Shown: positions 17,318 to 25,630, counted from the first letter of the stretch. The stretch is DNA of 41,738 bases from Anaerolineae bacterium (GCA_016931895.1 JAFGDY010000163.1:1-41738); one strand, 5' to 3'. Numbers and translations are program-made. Notes: generated by a model from the letters alone, not told the origin.

Positions 17318-19228
17318 TCACTCTCGCCACACTCGATCATCGCCCACCCGTTTGGTGAGCCGTTGTTCATCGGTGTATTCCAGCAGCGCCAGGGCGTATT
17401 TGCGGCTGGTGCTAAAGGTGTCGCGCACCTGGGCCACGTTGACGGTTTGATTCTGCCCCAAATAAACCTTGAGCCAATCCATAAACTCCCGGTAAGTTTC
17501 GGCCAGTAGAATGACTTCATCCGAGAGACGGACCAGTTGGCCGCTTTCCACCAGGGCCAGTAGCACGTCCTCGCCAATGGCGGCGGCTACGTCTTTGGGC
17601 AGCGGGGTATTATAAGGAGCGCGTTTAAAATCGGCCAGGAGTTGGTCAATGGCGGCCTGCTGTTGGGCATTGAATTTAACCTGGTGGTCGGCCAAACGGA
17701 CCATCGTTTCGGTGGCCGCCAACGCATCTTCCTGCTGCCCGCGCTGAATGGCTTCGTTGAACAGGCGGGTTTCCAATTTGAGCCGGCTTTTTAATTCGCC
17801 GCGGGGCATACCCACCCGCAAGGGGTAGCGGGTATGATAATTGGCCAGCGCGGTTTTGATTTGACCCAACAGGTTGGCCCAACCGGCGCGAGAAACTACT
17901 AACAATTTTGAGGCAGCTAAATCAGCCGGTGGTTCCGTTCCTTCGTTGGAGAGAAAAAAGACCTGGCCGTTTTTAAGTAAAACTGCCAGCGCCGCCGAAG
18001 CAGTTTCGGGGGGCAGGCCGCACTCGGCAATGAGTGTTCGCCCGGGTAGGGGACCGCGCCGGTCCAGTTCGGCCAGCAGCACGTCTTCAGGCGCGCCGGC
18101 CAGGAGGGTCTCCAGGCGCTCAATTACTTCCGGCCGAAACCGGCGATGGCGACGGCGCGGCAAAGCGTCCACAATGACGCCCCCGCCAATGGTCAAGGAG
18201 GGCGAGGGCTGGCGGATGATGAAGTGATCGCCCTTAATGGCGGGGATACGGTGGGCCAAACGCAACTGCACCCAACCGGCCTGGCCCGGGTCGAGCTGGC
18301 GCGCGCCCAACAGGCGGGCAAACCCCATCACCTCGGTGGAGCCGGTAAATACCTCAACCTCCTGATGATGGCGCAGCGGCCTGGACGGGTCGGGCAAAAG
18401 CCTTAGATAAACATCAAGCAGTTGGGAAGGCTCCAACCAGCCGGGAGTAGTCAGCACATTGCCCCGGCTGAGTTCACTGGCGCTGAGGCCGGTCAGGTTG
18501 ACGGCTGTCCGCGAGCCGGGGTCGGCCAGCTCAACGTTTTTTTTGTGGGATTGCAGGCCCCGAATACGGCTTTTTAAACCCTGGGGCAAAATCTCAACTT
18601 CCTGGCCCGCCTGCAACCGGCCATCGAGCAGCGTGCCGGTGACGACCGTGCCAAAGCCGCTAATGGAAAAAACGCGATCAATCGGCAGGCGGGGCCGGCC
18701 TCGATTGCTACGGGGAGGAATTTGGGCCAAAATTTGATCCAGGGCGCCAACCAGGGTGTCAAGCCCCTGCCCCTGCAAGGGGGCCACGGGAATCAACGGC
18801 GCGTTAGCCAAAACCGTACCGGCCACGGTTTCGACAATATCGGCCTGCACCAATTCCAACCACTCTTCATCCTTCACCAGATCAATTTTGGTGACGGCAA
18901 TAACCCCACGAGGAATCTCCAACAGGTCCAGAATGGCCAGGTGTTCGCGGGTTTGGGGCATCACGCCTTCGTCGGCGGCCACCACAAACAGGGCCAGGTC
19001 AATCCCGCCCACCCCGGCCAGCATATTTTTGATAAAATCCTGGTGGCCGGGCACGTCCACCAGGCCAACCGGCTCGCCGGAAGGCAGGGTCAACCAGGCA
19101 AAGCCCAGGTCAATGGTCATCTCCCGCTGCTGCTCTTCTTTGAGCCGATCAGGGTTGATGCCGGTGAGGGCTTTAACCAGGGTGGATTTGCCGTGATCCA
19201 CGTGCCCGGCGGTGCCAATCACGCGCAT
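17318..19228 (-). CDS. selB: selenocysteine-specific translation elongation factor SelB
   Basis: A 636-residue GTPase that delivers Sec-tRNA to UGA codons marked by a SECIS hairpin. The N-terminal G domain shows GTAGHVDHGKST, VDVPGHQDF and VTKIDLV, and the short RLKEEQQREMTIDLGFAW switch region characteristic of SelB rather than EF-Tu. Domains II/III follow (VFSISGFGTVVTGTL). The C-terminal ~250 residues are winged-helix repeats that bind SECIS RNA (TFSTSRKYALALLEY near the end). It lies 3 bp after the coiled-coil gene, so it is the second gene of an operon. No selA, selD or tRNA-Sec gene is visible here, but the gene implies a selenocysteine pathway. Confidence 0.95.
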   Translation of the reverse strand: MRVIGTAGHVDHGKSTLVKALTGINPDRLKEEQQREMTIDLGFAWLTLPSGEPVGLVDVPGHQDFIKNMLAGVGGIDLALFVVAADEGVMPQTREHLAILDLLEIPRGVIAVTKIDLVKDEEWLELVQADIVETVAGTVLANAPLIPVAPLQGQGLDTLVGALDQILAQIPPRSNRGRPRLPIDRVFSISGFGTVVTGTLLDGRLQAGQEVEILPQGLKSRIRGLQSHKKNVELADPGSRTAVNLTGLSASELSRGNVLTTPGWLEPSQLLDVYLRLLPDPSRPLRHHQEVEVFTGSTEVMGFARLLGARQLDPGQAGWVQLRLAHRIPAIKGDHFIIRQPSPSLTIGGGVIVDALPRRRHRRFRPEVIERLETLLAGAPEDVLLAELDRRGPLPGRTLIAECGLPPETASAALAVLLKNGQVFFLSNEGTEPPADLAASKLLVVSRAGWANLLGQIKTALANYHTRYPLRVGMPRGELKSRLKLETRLFNEAIQRGQQEDALAATETMVRLADHQVKFNAQQQAAIDQLLADFKRAPYNTPLPKDVAAAIGEDVLLALVESGQLVRLSDEVILLAETYREFMDWLKVYLGQNQTVNVAQVRDTFSTSRKYALALLEYTDEQRLTKRVGDDRVWRE

Positions 19229-19231
19229 CCG

Positions 19232-20398
19232 TTAATCCTGTTCTTCCGCTAACTGCTCAAAGTGTTGCTGCCATTCCTGGGCGGCTAAAGCCCTGGCCTG
19301 CACATCCTCTTCAATGATTTGCAGAATCAGAGTCATCTGCTTCTCGATGGTCTGGTTGAATTTGGTAATCTCGTCGGTGCGCTTCTGCAAAGTTTCCATA
19401 TCTTTTTGCAGACTTTCGGCCTGGGTCTTCCACTCCATGTTTTGCTTCTGCCAGCGTTGGCCGTAACCGGCTTGTAACTTTTCCATTTCGGACCGCTGGC
19501 GCTTTTCGGCCAGGCGCTGGAGTTCTTCGGTTTGGTGCTGCTCGCGCTGCAAACGTTCCTGAAAATCCTGCAAGGAGGTTAAGGCCCGTTTATTGAGTTG
19601 ATAGTGCTGGGCATATTTCTCCATCAGGTCTTCATACTCATCCATGCGGCGCTGGAGTGTTTCGGCCAGGTCATTCCAGGTTTTCATCTGGCGCTCGCGC
19701 TGGGCGGCTTGAAAATCCATGTGTTCGCGGTGACGACGGATCTCCTCTCGCACTTCTTCCAGAGCAATCTCGTACCGGCTAAATTGGGAAATTTGCTGCT
19801 CGAGCATTTGAGTTTTGGCCAGGCTTGCCTCCAGCTTTTTATTGAAGTCAGGCAAGCCGGCCTGCAATTCCGCTACGCGCCGGGCGTCGGCGCTGCGCTG
19901 ATCTTCCATATATTTTGCCGCTCGCACCCGTTCGTCTAACTGTTTGTGCAGCCGGTCCAGGTCGGCCTGAAAAGCATTGACCGTTTTATGCAGCCGTTCC
20001 AGTTCAGTCCGGGCCAGCGTTATCTGATCATCGTAACGCCGGGTTTTATCCAACTCTCGACGCAACTCGTTTAGGGCTTTGGTATGCGTGTCAAACTGAG
20101 TAGCCGTGGCCTGGGTTGTACCCATCCCTCCCGGCTGGCGACGACTGTATCGCTCCTCAAGTGTCTGCAACAATTCATTCCGCAAACGATTCAACTGTTC
20201 CTCGAATTGAGGCACGCGGGCCAGGGTCAAGCGGGCTTCGGCCAGGTCCTCTTCTAACGCCTGAAGCCGGCGAGCCTGTTCTTGCGCCTCGTAGGCTTGC
20301 GACTCGACCTGTTGCTGCAACTCGGCCATTTTGGCCTGGTCTGCCTGATGTTGCTGCTCTAAATAATCCAGTTGAGCAGATAAATGTGGTTGTTCCAT
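19232..20398 (-). CDS. long coiled-coil protein of unknown function
   Basis: A 388-residue cytoplasmic protein composed almost wholly of heptad-rich helix (Leu/Gln/Glu/Arg), with no signal peptide, membrane segment or recognisable enzymatic domain. A short break with glycine and proline (RRQPGGMG) falls near residue 90. Composition resembles SMC-like or chemoreceptor-type rods, but no head domain or conserved motif supports a specific assignment. A GGGAGAG stretch precedes the ATG. It is the promoter-proximal gene of the operon with selB, but coiled-coil similarity alone says nothing about a role in selenocysteine use. Confidence 0.8.
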   Translation of the reverse strand: MEQPHLSAQLDYLEQQHQADQAKMAELQQQVESQAYEAQEQARRLQALEEDLAEARLTLARVPQFEEQLNRLRNELLQTLEERYSRRQPGGMGTTQATATQFDTHTKALNELRRELDKTRRYDDQITLARTELERLHKTVNAFQADLDRLHKQLDERVRAAKYMEDQRSADARRVAELQAGLPDFNKKLEASLAKTQMLEQQISQFSRYEIALEEVREEIRRHREHMDFQAAQRERQMKTWNDLAETLQRRMDEYEDLMEKYAQHYQLNKRALTSLQDFQERLQREQHQTEELQRLAEKRQRSEMEKLQAGYGQRWQKQNMEWKTQAESLQKDMETLQKRTDEITKFNQTIEKQMTLILQIIEEDVQARALAAQEWQQHFEQLAEEQD

Positions 20399-20454
20399 CT
20401 GTTACTCTCTCCCGCCAGACCTGCAAGGCATCCGGCCTATATTTGACGAGATTT

Positions 20455-20483
20455 ATTGTATCACGACTCAGGAGTGACAGCAA
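20455..20483 (-). promoter_or_regulatory. promoter of the coiled-coil/selB operon
   Basis: Reverse-strand TTGCTG (20478-20483), 17-bp spacer, TACAAT (20455-20460). Predicted start near 20448, about 50 nt before the ATG at 20398. Confidence 0.65.
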
Positions 20484-20514
20484 AGATTTGCCAAATCAGG
20501 AACATCCTTTGGGT

Positions 20515-20591
20515 GCGTCCCAAAACTTCGGCGGTAGGGACAGGACATTGTCCTGTCCCTATCCTATGGTCTAAAAACTGGGCCAGACCCC
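20515..20591. repeat. dispersed repeat D, copy 1
   Basis: A 77-bp element centred on the palindrome AGGGACAGGACATTGTCCTG(TCCCT). Its flanks (GCGTCCCAAAACTTCGGCGG, CTAAAAACTGGGCCAGACC) match the reverse complement of 26381-26454 along the whole length with scattered mismatches. It sits between the divergent coiled-coil and NUDIX promoters. Confidence 0.85.
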
Positions 20592-20608
20592 ATCATGTTT
20601 TGGGGGGC

Positions 20609-20637
20609 TTGCTCTCAAGGCAAAGTTTTGGTAAGAT
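20609..20637 (+). promoter_or_regulatory. promoter of the NUDIX/DUF2344 pair
   Basis: TTGCTC (20609-20614), 17-bp spacer, TAAGAT (20632-20637). Predicted start near 20644, about 25 nt before ATG 20669, leaving room for the AGAGG ribosome site. Confidence 0.6.
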
Positions 20638-20668
20638 ACTGACGTTTTTAGCCCAAAGAGGTTTGACA

Positions 20669-21124
20669 ATGTGCAATACCCGCTACCCCGATGCGCCCCG
20701 GGTGGCCGTAGGCGCTGTGATAATCCATCAAAAAAAGGTGCTGCTGGTGCTGCGAGGCAAACCCCCGGCGCAAGGCAAATGGGCTATTCCCGGCGGCAGC
20801 GTAAAATTGGGTGAAACGCTCCAGGCCGCCGCTGAACGTGAAACCTTTGAGGAAACCGGCCTGCGCGTGAAAGCGGGGGAGGTGCTTTATACGTTTGACG
20901 CCATTGTGCGCGACGAACAAAGACGGGTGCAATTCCATTACGTAATTCTGGACTTACGCGCCGAAGCGCTTGAACCGGCCCAATCTTTGACTCCCGGCGA
21001 CGACGCGCTAAATGTAGGCTGGTTCAGCCTGGCCGAGGTGGACCAACTGGACACGCCTGTGTCTGACACCACGTATGCCCTGTTGCGGCAAATATTGGTT
21101 GATGAAATAAATGACCGATCCTAA
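20669..21124 (+). CDS. NUDIX hydrolase, ADP-ribose-pyrophosphatase-like
   Basis: A 151-residue NUDIX phosphohydrolase. The box matches GX5EX7REXXEEXG: it begins GGSVKLGETL (Gly43, Glu49) and continues AERETFEETGL (Arg57, Glu58, Glu61, Glu62), the metal-binding helix. The upstream VAVGAVIIHQKKVLLVLRG and the KWAIPGG approach are typical of the ADP-ribose/house-cleaning subgroup; the exact nucleotide substrate cannot be told. The frame extends upstream to 20456 but runs through repeat D and the promoter. ATG 20669 has AAAGAGG seven bases before it and matches the family start. It overlaps the next gene by 14 bp. Confidence 0.92.
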   Translation: MCNTRYPDAPRVAVGAVIIHQKKVLLVLRGKPPAQGKWAIPGGSVKLGETLQAAAERETFEETGLRVKAGEVLYTFDAIVRDEQRRVQFHYVILDLRAEALEPAQSLTPGDDALNVGWFSLAEVDQLDTPVSDTTYALLRQILVDEINDRS

Positions 21125-21791
21125 CCAATCTCCCCGGTATCGCTTGCGCCTGACCTTTGCCAAAAAAGCAAGCCTTAAGTATATCTCTCACCTGGATTTG
21201 GCCCTGGCCTGGGAGCGGGCGCTGCGCCGCGCCCAAATTCCGCTGGCCTATTCGCAGGGATTCAACCCCCGCCCCAAAATGCAAATTGCCTCCAGTTTGC
21301 CGGTGGGCGTCATTGGCCGGGCCGAAATTATGGACATTATCCTCACCCGCCCCGTTGCCGCCGCTGAAACGCTGGTCCACATTCGCGCCGCTCTGCCTAG
21401 CGGTATTGACCTGCACTCGGTTGCAGAAATTCCCCTCAAGGCCCCCACCCTGCCCCACCTGCTGCGCCAGGCCGAGTATCGCGTGGTGGTGGAAACCGAT
21501 CTATCGGCCGAAGCCTTGACCGACCGGATTGAGGTCCTGTTAGCCGCTGATGAAGTGATCCAGACCCGGCAGCGTAAGGGGCAGGGGGAAGTGTTTGATC
21601 TACGCCCCTGGCTACACGAACTCCGCCTTGAGACAATAAGTGGTGGTGAAGTCCATTTACACATGCGTCTCACTGCCGGGCAGTTTGGCCATCTCCGCCC
21701 CACAGACGTATTAAATACGTTGGGCCTGGCTGAGAATTGGGCTGAAATCGAACGAACCCGGCTTATATTTGCAGACGCGCCAAGGGATTAG
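21111..21791 (+). CDS. DUF2344 (radical-SAM-linked) protein
   Basis: A 226-residue protein of the DUF2344/TIGR03936 family, with the hallmark start RYRLRLTFAKKASLKYISHLDL, then AYSQGFNPRPKMQIASSLPVG and a C-terminal HLRPTDVLNTLGL. In other bacteria this domain is fused to, or directly downstream of, a B12-binding radical SAM protein (TIGR03960) and may help modify RNA or protein; the biochemical role is unsettled. Here the preceding gene is a NUDIX hydrolase (14-bp overlap), and no radical SAM gene is present in the window. Confidence 0.9.
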   Translation: MTDPNQSPRYRLRLTFAKKASLKYISHLDLALAWERALRRAQIPLAYSQGFNPRPKMQIASSLPVGVIGRAEIMDIILTRPVAAAETLVHIRAALPSGIDLHSVAEIPLKAPTLPHLLRQAEYRVVVETDLSAEALTDRIEVLLAADEVIQTRQRKGQGEVFDLRPWLHELRLETISGGEVHLHMRLTAGQFGHLRPTDVLNTLGLAENWAEIERTRLIFADAPRD

Positions 21792-21844
21792 TTTTTTTCC
21801 CTTTTCAAAATTCTCACGTTGGACTTCTCTTTATCCCAATATTA

Positions 21845-21853
21845 TGTTATAAT
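21845..21853 (+). promoter_or_regulatory. extended -10 promoter
   Basis: TGTTATAAT, an extended -10 with a perfect TATAAT (21848-21853) and no good -35 at 17 bp. It would start a transcript near 21860 with a leader of about 165 nt for the secreted protein at 22027. Confidence 0.5.
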
Positions 21854-22026
21854 CTTATGTGAAATTTTTATGTCATCTTGGGGTACATTCCAAATTGTAG
21901 GAATTTGGCATAAACCAGGGGGATTCGGGGAAATACCCCCGTGCCCCCCAATCTGTGCCCAAACTTTGGACAGACCCTCATCTTGACACCCTGTGGGAAT
22001 TTGGTCAAAGAAAGGATAAGCAGGCA

Positions 22027-23055
22027 ATGAAAAATTATCCACGGCAACTTGCCACTATAATAGTTATTGTGGGAATATTTTTATTGGCCGTTAGCGGCAA
22101 TACGGCGCTGGCGGCGCGGGGAGAAACAGTAGAAATTACCAGCCCTTCAGAAGGAGAGAGCGTTTCGGGCCTGGTGACGGCAACCGGAACCGTTGACTTT
22201 ATGGATTTTATGAAATACGAGGTTTTTCTGAAAACCGGCAACCAATTGATGTGGGCGGCCACGGTTTTTGCCCCGGTGATCAACGGCAACCTGGCCTATC
22301 TGGATACCCGTACTTATCCCGACGGTTTGTACCAACTGATCATCCGCACGGTTAAAACCGATAGCAATTACAACGAATACCCCGGCCCCACCTTTGCCAT
22401 TGAAAACAACCTGGGCGCGCCCCTGCCCTATCCCGAGGTGGAATCAAGCCCGCTCTATCCGCCCGAAGCCGGAGCCTCGGCGCGGGTGAGAAATTGCAGC
22501 GGCGACAACCTCAGTTTCACCTACGGCAGTCCCCAGGGTTTTTGCAGCGCGGATGATCTATGGATACCGTACAAGGAGCAAAACAGCCCAACGTGTCCTT
22601 ACGTAGACCTGCTGCTCATCCCGGATTGTGAATACCGGGGGTCGGCTAACGGGCAGGGGCAAACCAAGGGGGCTACTTACAGCTTTGTGGCGGAACACGG
22701 TAAAATTTATGAAATCATCTATTCCGGCGGCCAGCAAATCTACATTGCCGAAATCGAGGGTGACGAACGAGCCAGCACCGACACCGGCGGCCTGGCCCTC
22801 GACGACTCGACCCGCTACCAGGAAATGAGCACCCCTGAGGCTGTTGCTGCCGGCGCGGACGAAGCGGCTAAACCAACTGTGGCCGCGCCCGTCACGCCAG
22901 ATGCAGCGCAGGATGAGACGATTTTGCCGGTGTCCGGCGCAGGACGCGAAACCAATACACCGTTTATGGTGGCAGCGATTGGCTTGATTTTGTTCTTGCT
23001 GGTGGCCGGGATGGTGGCGGTAATGCGCAAACGGGGACATTCAGCAGCGAACTGA
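22027..23055 (+). CDS. secreted surface protein with LPVSG-TM-RKR tail
   Basis: A 342-residue exported protein. The signal peptide spans residues 1-30, with cleavage likely after NTALA. An Ig-like or fibronectin-like segment follows (VEITSPSEGESVSG ... TYPDGLYQLIIR), a frequent bacterial extracellular fold. A four-cysteine region (NCSG, GFCS, TCPY, DCEY) comes next, then a Pro/Ala/Thr-rich spacer. The end is LPVSG (near residue 300), a ~20-residue membrane helix and RKRGHS, the layout of sortase substrates or membrane-anchored surface proteins. The frame opens upstream at 21955, but ATG 22027 gives a proper signal peptide and has an AAAGGA site. A strong terminator follows. No sortase gene is present in the window. 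Function unknown. Confidence 0.85.
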   Translation: MKNYPRQLATIIVIVGIFLLAVSGNTALAARGETVEITSPSEGESVSGLVTATGTVDFMDFMKYEVFLKTGNQLMWAATVFAPVINGNLAYLDTRTYPDGLYQLIIRTVKTDSNYNEYPGPTFAIENNLGAPLPYPEVESSPLYPPEAGASARVRNCSGDNLSFTYGSPQGFCSADDLWIPYKEQNSPTCPYVDLLLIPDCEYRGSANGQGQTKGATYSFVAEHGKIYEIIYSGGQQIYIAEIEGDERASTDTGGLALDDSTRYQEMSTPEAVAAGADEAAKPTVAAPVTPDAAQDETILPVSGAGRETNTPFMVAAIGLILFLLVAGMVAVMRKRGHSAAN

Positions 23056-23089
23056 GAATTTAAATAGTTTATTTCACCAGAAAGCACGC

Positions 23090-23122
23090 CAGGGCAAGAA
23101 ATTTATCTTGCCCTGTTTTTTT
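23090..23122 (+). terminator. strong intrinsic terminator
   Basis: 10-bp stem CAGGGCAAGA/TCTTGCCCTG, 6-nt loop, seven T residues. It ends the 22027-23055 transcript and touches the stop of the convergent small gene. Confidence 0.93.
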
Positions 23123-23300
23123 ACAACGTATCAGAAAACAAAATACCCCCCAGGCCCACAATAACGCCCAAATGTAACAACCACTGCCCGGCGGTCAAAA
23201 AAGAAAGCGCCGGCAGAAATTGAGCAATAAAGCTGATAATTACCAAAATAAGCCCGATGATGACGGGCAGCCCTTTGATCAGGGCCATTTTATCGAGCAT
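23121..23300 (-). CDS. small two-helix membrane protein
   Basis: A 59-residue hydrophobic protein with two predicted membrane segments (GLPVIIGLILVIISFIAQFL and LLHLGVIVGLGGILF), unrelated to any family I can name. The frame begins at TTG 23306, but AGGAGG is spaced correctly for ATG 23300 (8-9 bases), so that start is chosen. It lies about 40 bp after hflX on the same strand and is probably its co-transcribed partner. Its stop abuts the forward terminator at 23090-23122. Confidence 0.7.
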   Translation of the reverse strand: MLDKMALIKGLPVIIGLILVIISFIAQFLPALSFLTAGQWLLHLGVIVGLGGILFSDTL

Positions 23301-23342
23301 GAGCAATTCCCTCCTGAGATAGTAATTGAATATGTTCCATAT

Positions 23343-24710
23343 TTAAATTGCAGGCTGCAAGCGGTAGGCCCGGATCAGGCCCAGCAGGTGATGGGGAACG
23401 TGGGCTTCAATGTTGATTCCTTCAGCCTGGTAGGTTTCTTGGTTGATAATGGCCTGCTCGTGGAGCAGTGAGACCAAATCCCCCCGGCTGTAGGGAATAA
23501 GCAAGGACACCATTTCCCTGCTCTGTTGTAAAATCCCCTCTATTCTGTCTAACAATATCTCCAAACCCTGTCCGGTTTTGGCGCTGATGGCCAGGCTGTT
23601 GGGATATTGCGCCATCTGCTCAATGACCTGCTCTGGATTGGCTAACCGATCAATTTTATTGAGCGCCACCAGCATGGGCGCTTCAGTGGCGCCCAGGTCG
23701 GCCAACGTTTCCGCCACCGTGGCCGCCTGCTCGGCTACGTTAGGATGGGTCAGATCAACCACGTGCAAAATCAGGTCGGCTTCAGTAATCTCTTCCAGGG
23801 TGGCCCGAAAAGCGGCAATCAGGTGGGTGGGTAATTTTTGAATAAAACCAACCGTGTCGCTGAACAGGATTTCGTTTCCGCTGGGCAGGGTCACCCGGCG
23901 GGTGGTCGGATCAAGCGTGGCAAAAAGTTGGTCGGCGGCCAGAACCTCGGCTTTGGTCAATTTATTGAGTAGGGTACTTTTGCCGGCATTAGTGTAACCG
24001 ACAATGGAGACCACCGGAATCCCGGCCCGGCGGCGCTGGTTGCGATGACGCGCCCGGTGCGCCCGCACTTTCTCCAATTCCCGCCGGAGATGGGTAATCC
24101 GATGCCCAATCTCCCGGCGGTCAACCTCAAGCTGGGTTTCGCCGGGGCCGCGCACCCCCACCCCGCCGCCCACTCCTCCGGCTCGACCGCCGGCCTGGCG
24201 GGCCAGGTGGGTCCACATCCGGGTGAGGCGGGGCAAGCGGTACTCGTATTGGGCCAATTCCACCTGCAATTGTCCTTCGCGGGTGCGGGCATGGCGGGCA
24301 AAAATGTCCAAAATTAAGGCCGTCCGGTCCACCACCTTAACCTTGAGCAACTTCTCCAATTCGCGCTGCTGGCGCGGACTCAACTCGTCGTCAAACAAAA
24401 AAACATCAATGGCCAGTTCATCCCGATAGGTTTGCAACTCCTCAATCTTGCCGCTGCCAATCAAGGTCCCGGGCTGGATACTTTCCAGGCGCTGGTAAGT
24501 GGCGCCTTCAACTTGCAAGCCGGCCGTATCGGCCAAAGCCGCCAGTTCTTCCAACGAGTCCTCCACCTTGAAGGCGGAATGGTTATCTCCCGGCCGCTTC
24601 TTTAACTCCACACCCACCAAAAAGGCGCGCTCAACAGGAGACGCGGTAAAAATAAGTTGGTTGTTTTTGGTAGAAATAGGTTGACTCCTTTCACTATGAT
24701 ATTCTATCAT
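23343..24710 (-). CDS. hflX: ribosome-associated GTPase HflX
   Basis: A 455-residue GTPase that in E. coli splits stalled or heat-damaged 70S ribosomes. The N-terminal HflX domain shows GTLIGSGKIEEL and FDDELSPRQQRELEK. A glycine-rich linker (GGRAGGVGGGVGVRGPGETQ) and a basic helical stretch follow. The G domain shows GYTNAGKSTLLNKL, the switch region FATLDPTTRRV, FSDTVGFI and ALNKIDR. The C-terminal ~80 residues form the small extension of the family. The conventional start is ATG 24710, but that codon overlaps the -10 box of a promoter-like sequence, and AGGAG points to the in-frame ATT at 24677, so the true N terminus may lie there. It is downstream of birA and upstream of the small membrane gene. 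Confidence 0.95.
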   Translation of the reverse strand: MIEYHSERSQPISTKNNQLIFTASPVERAFLVGVELKKRPGDNHSAFKVEDSLEELAALADTAGLQVEGATYQRLESIQPGTLIGSGKIEELQTYRDELAIDVFLFDDELSPRQQRELEKLLKVKVVDRTALILDIFARHARTREGQLQVELAQYEYRLPRLTRMWTHLARQAGGRAGGVGGGVGVRGPGETQLEVDRREIGHRITHLRRELEKVRAHRARHRNQRRRAGIPVVSIVGYTNAGKSTLLNKLTKAEVLAADQLFATLDPTTRRVTLPSGNEILFSDTVGFIQKLPTHLIAAFRATLEEITEADLILHVVDLTHPNVAEQAATVAETLADLGATEAPMLVALNKIDRLANPEQVIEQMAQYPNSLAISAKTGQGLEILLDRIEGILQQSREMVSLLIPYSRGDLVSLLHEQAIINQETYQAEGINIEAHVPHHLLGLIRAYRLQPAI

Positions 24711-24729
24711 AGCTTCAAACTTCTACCAA
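24701..24729 (-). promoter_or_regulatory. internal promoter before hflX
   Basis: Reverse-strand TTGGTA (24724-24729), 17-bp spacer, TAGAAT (24701-24706), in the 41-bp gap after birA. Predicted start near 24694. AGGAG (24685-24689) and an in-frame ATT (24677) follow at standard spacing. Confidence 0.55.
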
Positions 24730-24751
24730 TCCAGCGCCATCCCGCCAGCCG

Positions 24752-25630
24752 TTAACCTGTCCTACGCAAAGTGACATCCCCGGCCAGGAAGGTCATCAGC
24801 GAGCCATCGGCCTGTTGCAGCAGTAACGCGCCATTTTCGTTCACATCAGCCATGATGCCCTGGCGCACATCGCCCTCCACACCAATAATAGTTACCGGCT
24901 GGCCCAGGCCCACCAATCGGCTGCGCCATTCCCGATGGGGCAACACGCCCCCCTGCCGCAGCGCGTCGTAACGCCGCTCCACATTCGACAGGAATTTTTG
25001 CAGAATTGGCAAACGAAGCTGGTCGGTATCCCGGCCCAAAATCAGCGACAGGCTGGTGGCGGTTTGGGCCAAAGGCGTATCTCCATTCCCAGATTGTCCT
25101 GTTTCTTTCTTGAAATCGAGGTTGACGTTCAAACCCACGCCAACCACCACCCAATTCGATCGTTCCCCTTCAATGTCCACCTCGGTCAAAATTCCGGCCA
25201 ATTTTTTGCCATCGTGCCACACCAAGTCGTTGGGCCACTTCAGGCCGGGGCGCAGGCCGGTATGGGTTTCAATGGCATTAGCCAGGGCCAGGGCGCAGAG
25301 CATGGTCAGGCGTTGGCTTTGGGCGGGCGTCAGCCAGGGGCCGGGGCGGAACAGCAACGACAGCAGCAGGCTGGACCCGGCGGGGGCATACCATTTTCGT
25401 TCCAGCCGCCCCCGGCCGGCCAGTTGCTCTTCGGCAAGATAGAGCAAACCTTCCGGCGCTCCCTGCCGGGCCAATTTTTTTAGCTCGGTATTGGTGGAGC
25501 CGGTTTTTTCGGTATAAATTACATTTTGGCCAAAGGTGTAAGTTGGCAGTTTATGGCGCACCAAGTCGCCAGAAAGTCGGGCCATAAATATTATAGTAAT
25601 CCCTTCCCCCTGATTGGCAAATTCGCTCAT
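24752..25630 (-). CDS. birA: biotin-[acetyl-CoA-carboxylase] ligase
   Basis: A 292-residue biotin protein ligase that makes biotinyl-AMP and attaches biotin to the carboxylase carrier lysine. Visible: TEKTGSTNTELKKLA, the biotinyl-AMP loop AGRGRLERKWYAP, the central KWPNDLVWHDGKKLAGIL, VVVGVGLNVN, and a C-terminal SH3-like segment (GQPVTIIGVEGDVRQGIM). There is no N-terminal DNA-binding winged helix, so this is a class I enzyme and not a bio-operon repressor. The frame extends to TTG 25657; ATG 25630 is chosen for its GAGAG just upstream, and Met16 (25585), nearer the conserved start of the domain, is also possible. It is followed by hflX. Confidence 0.94.
   Translation of the reverse strand: MSEFANQGEGITIIFMARLSGDLVRHKLPTYTFGQNVIYTEKTGSTNTELKKLARQGAPEGLLYLAEEQLAGRGRLERKWYAPAGSSLLLSLLFRPGPWLTPAQSQRLTMLCALALANAIETHTGLRPGLKWPNDLVWHDGKKLAGILTEVDIEGERSNWVVVGVGLNVNLDFKKETGQSGNGDTPLAQTATSLSLILGRDTDQLRLPILQKFLSNVERRYDALRQGGVLPHREWRSRLVGLGQPVTIIGVEGDVRQGIMADVNENGALLLQQADGSLMTFLAGDVTLRRTG

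Noticed and set aside
17318-19228. Selenoprotein gene with in-frame TGA near selB
   Set aside because: No open frame interrupted by a TGA with matching family sequence on both sides was recognised in this window.
20116-20574. Forward and reverse frames across the coiled-coil gene start and repeat D
   Set aside because: They lie opposite the well-supported coiled-coil gene and through repeat D, with proline/arginine-rich shadow composition.
20456-20668. Upstream extension of the NUDIX frame
   Set aside because: It runs through repeat D and the predicted promoter; the ribosome site and family start agree with 20669.
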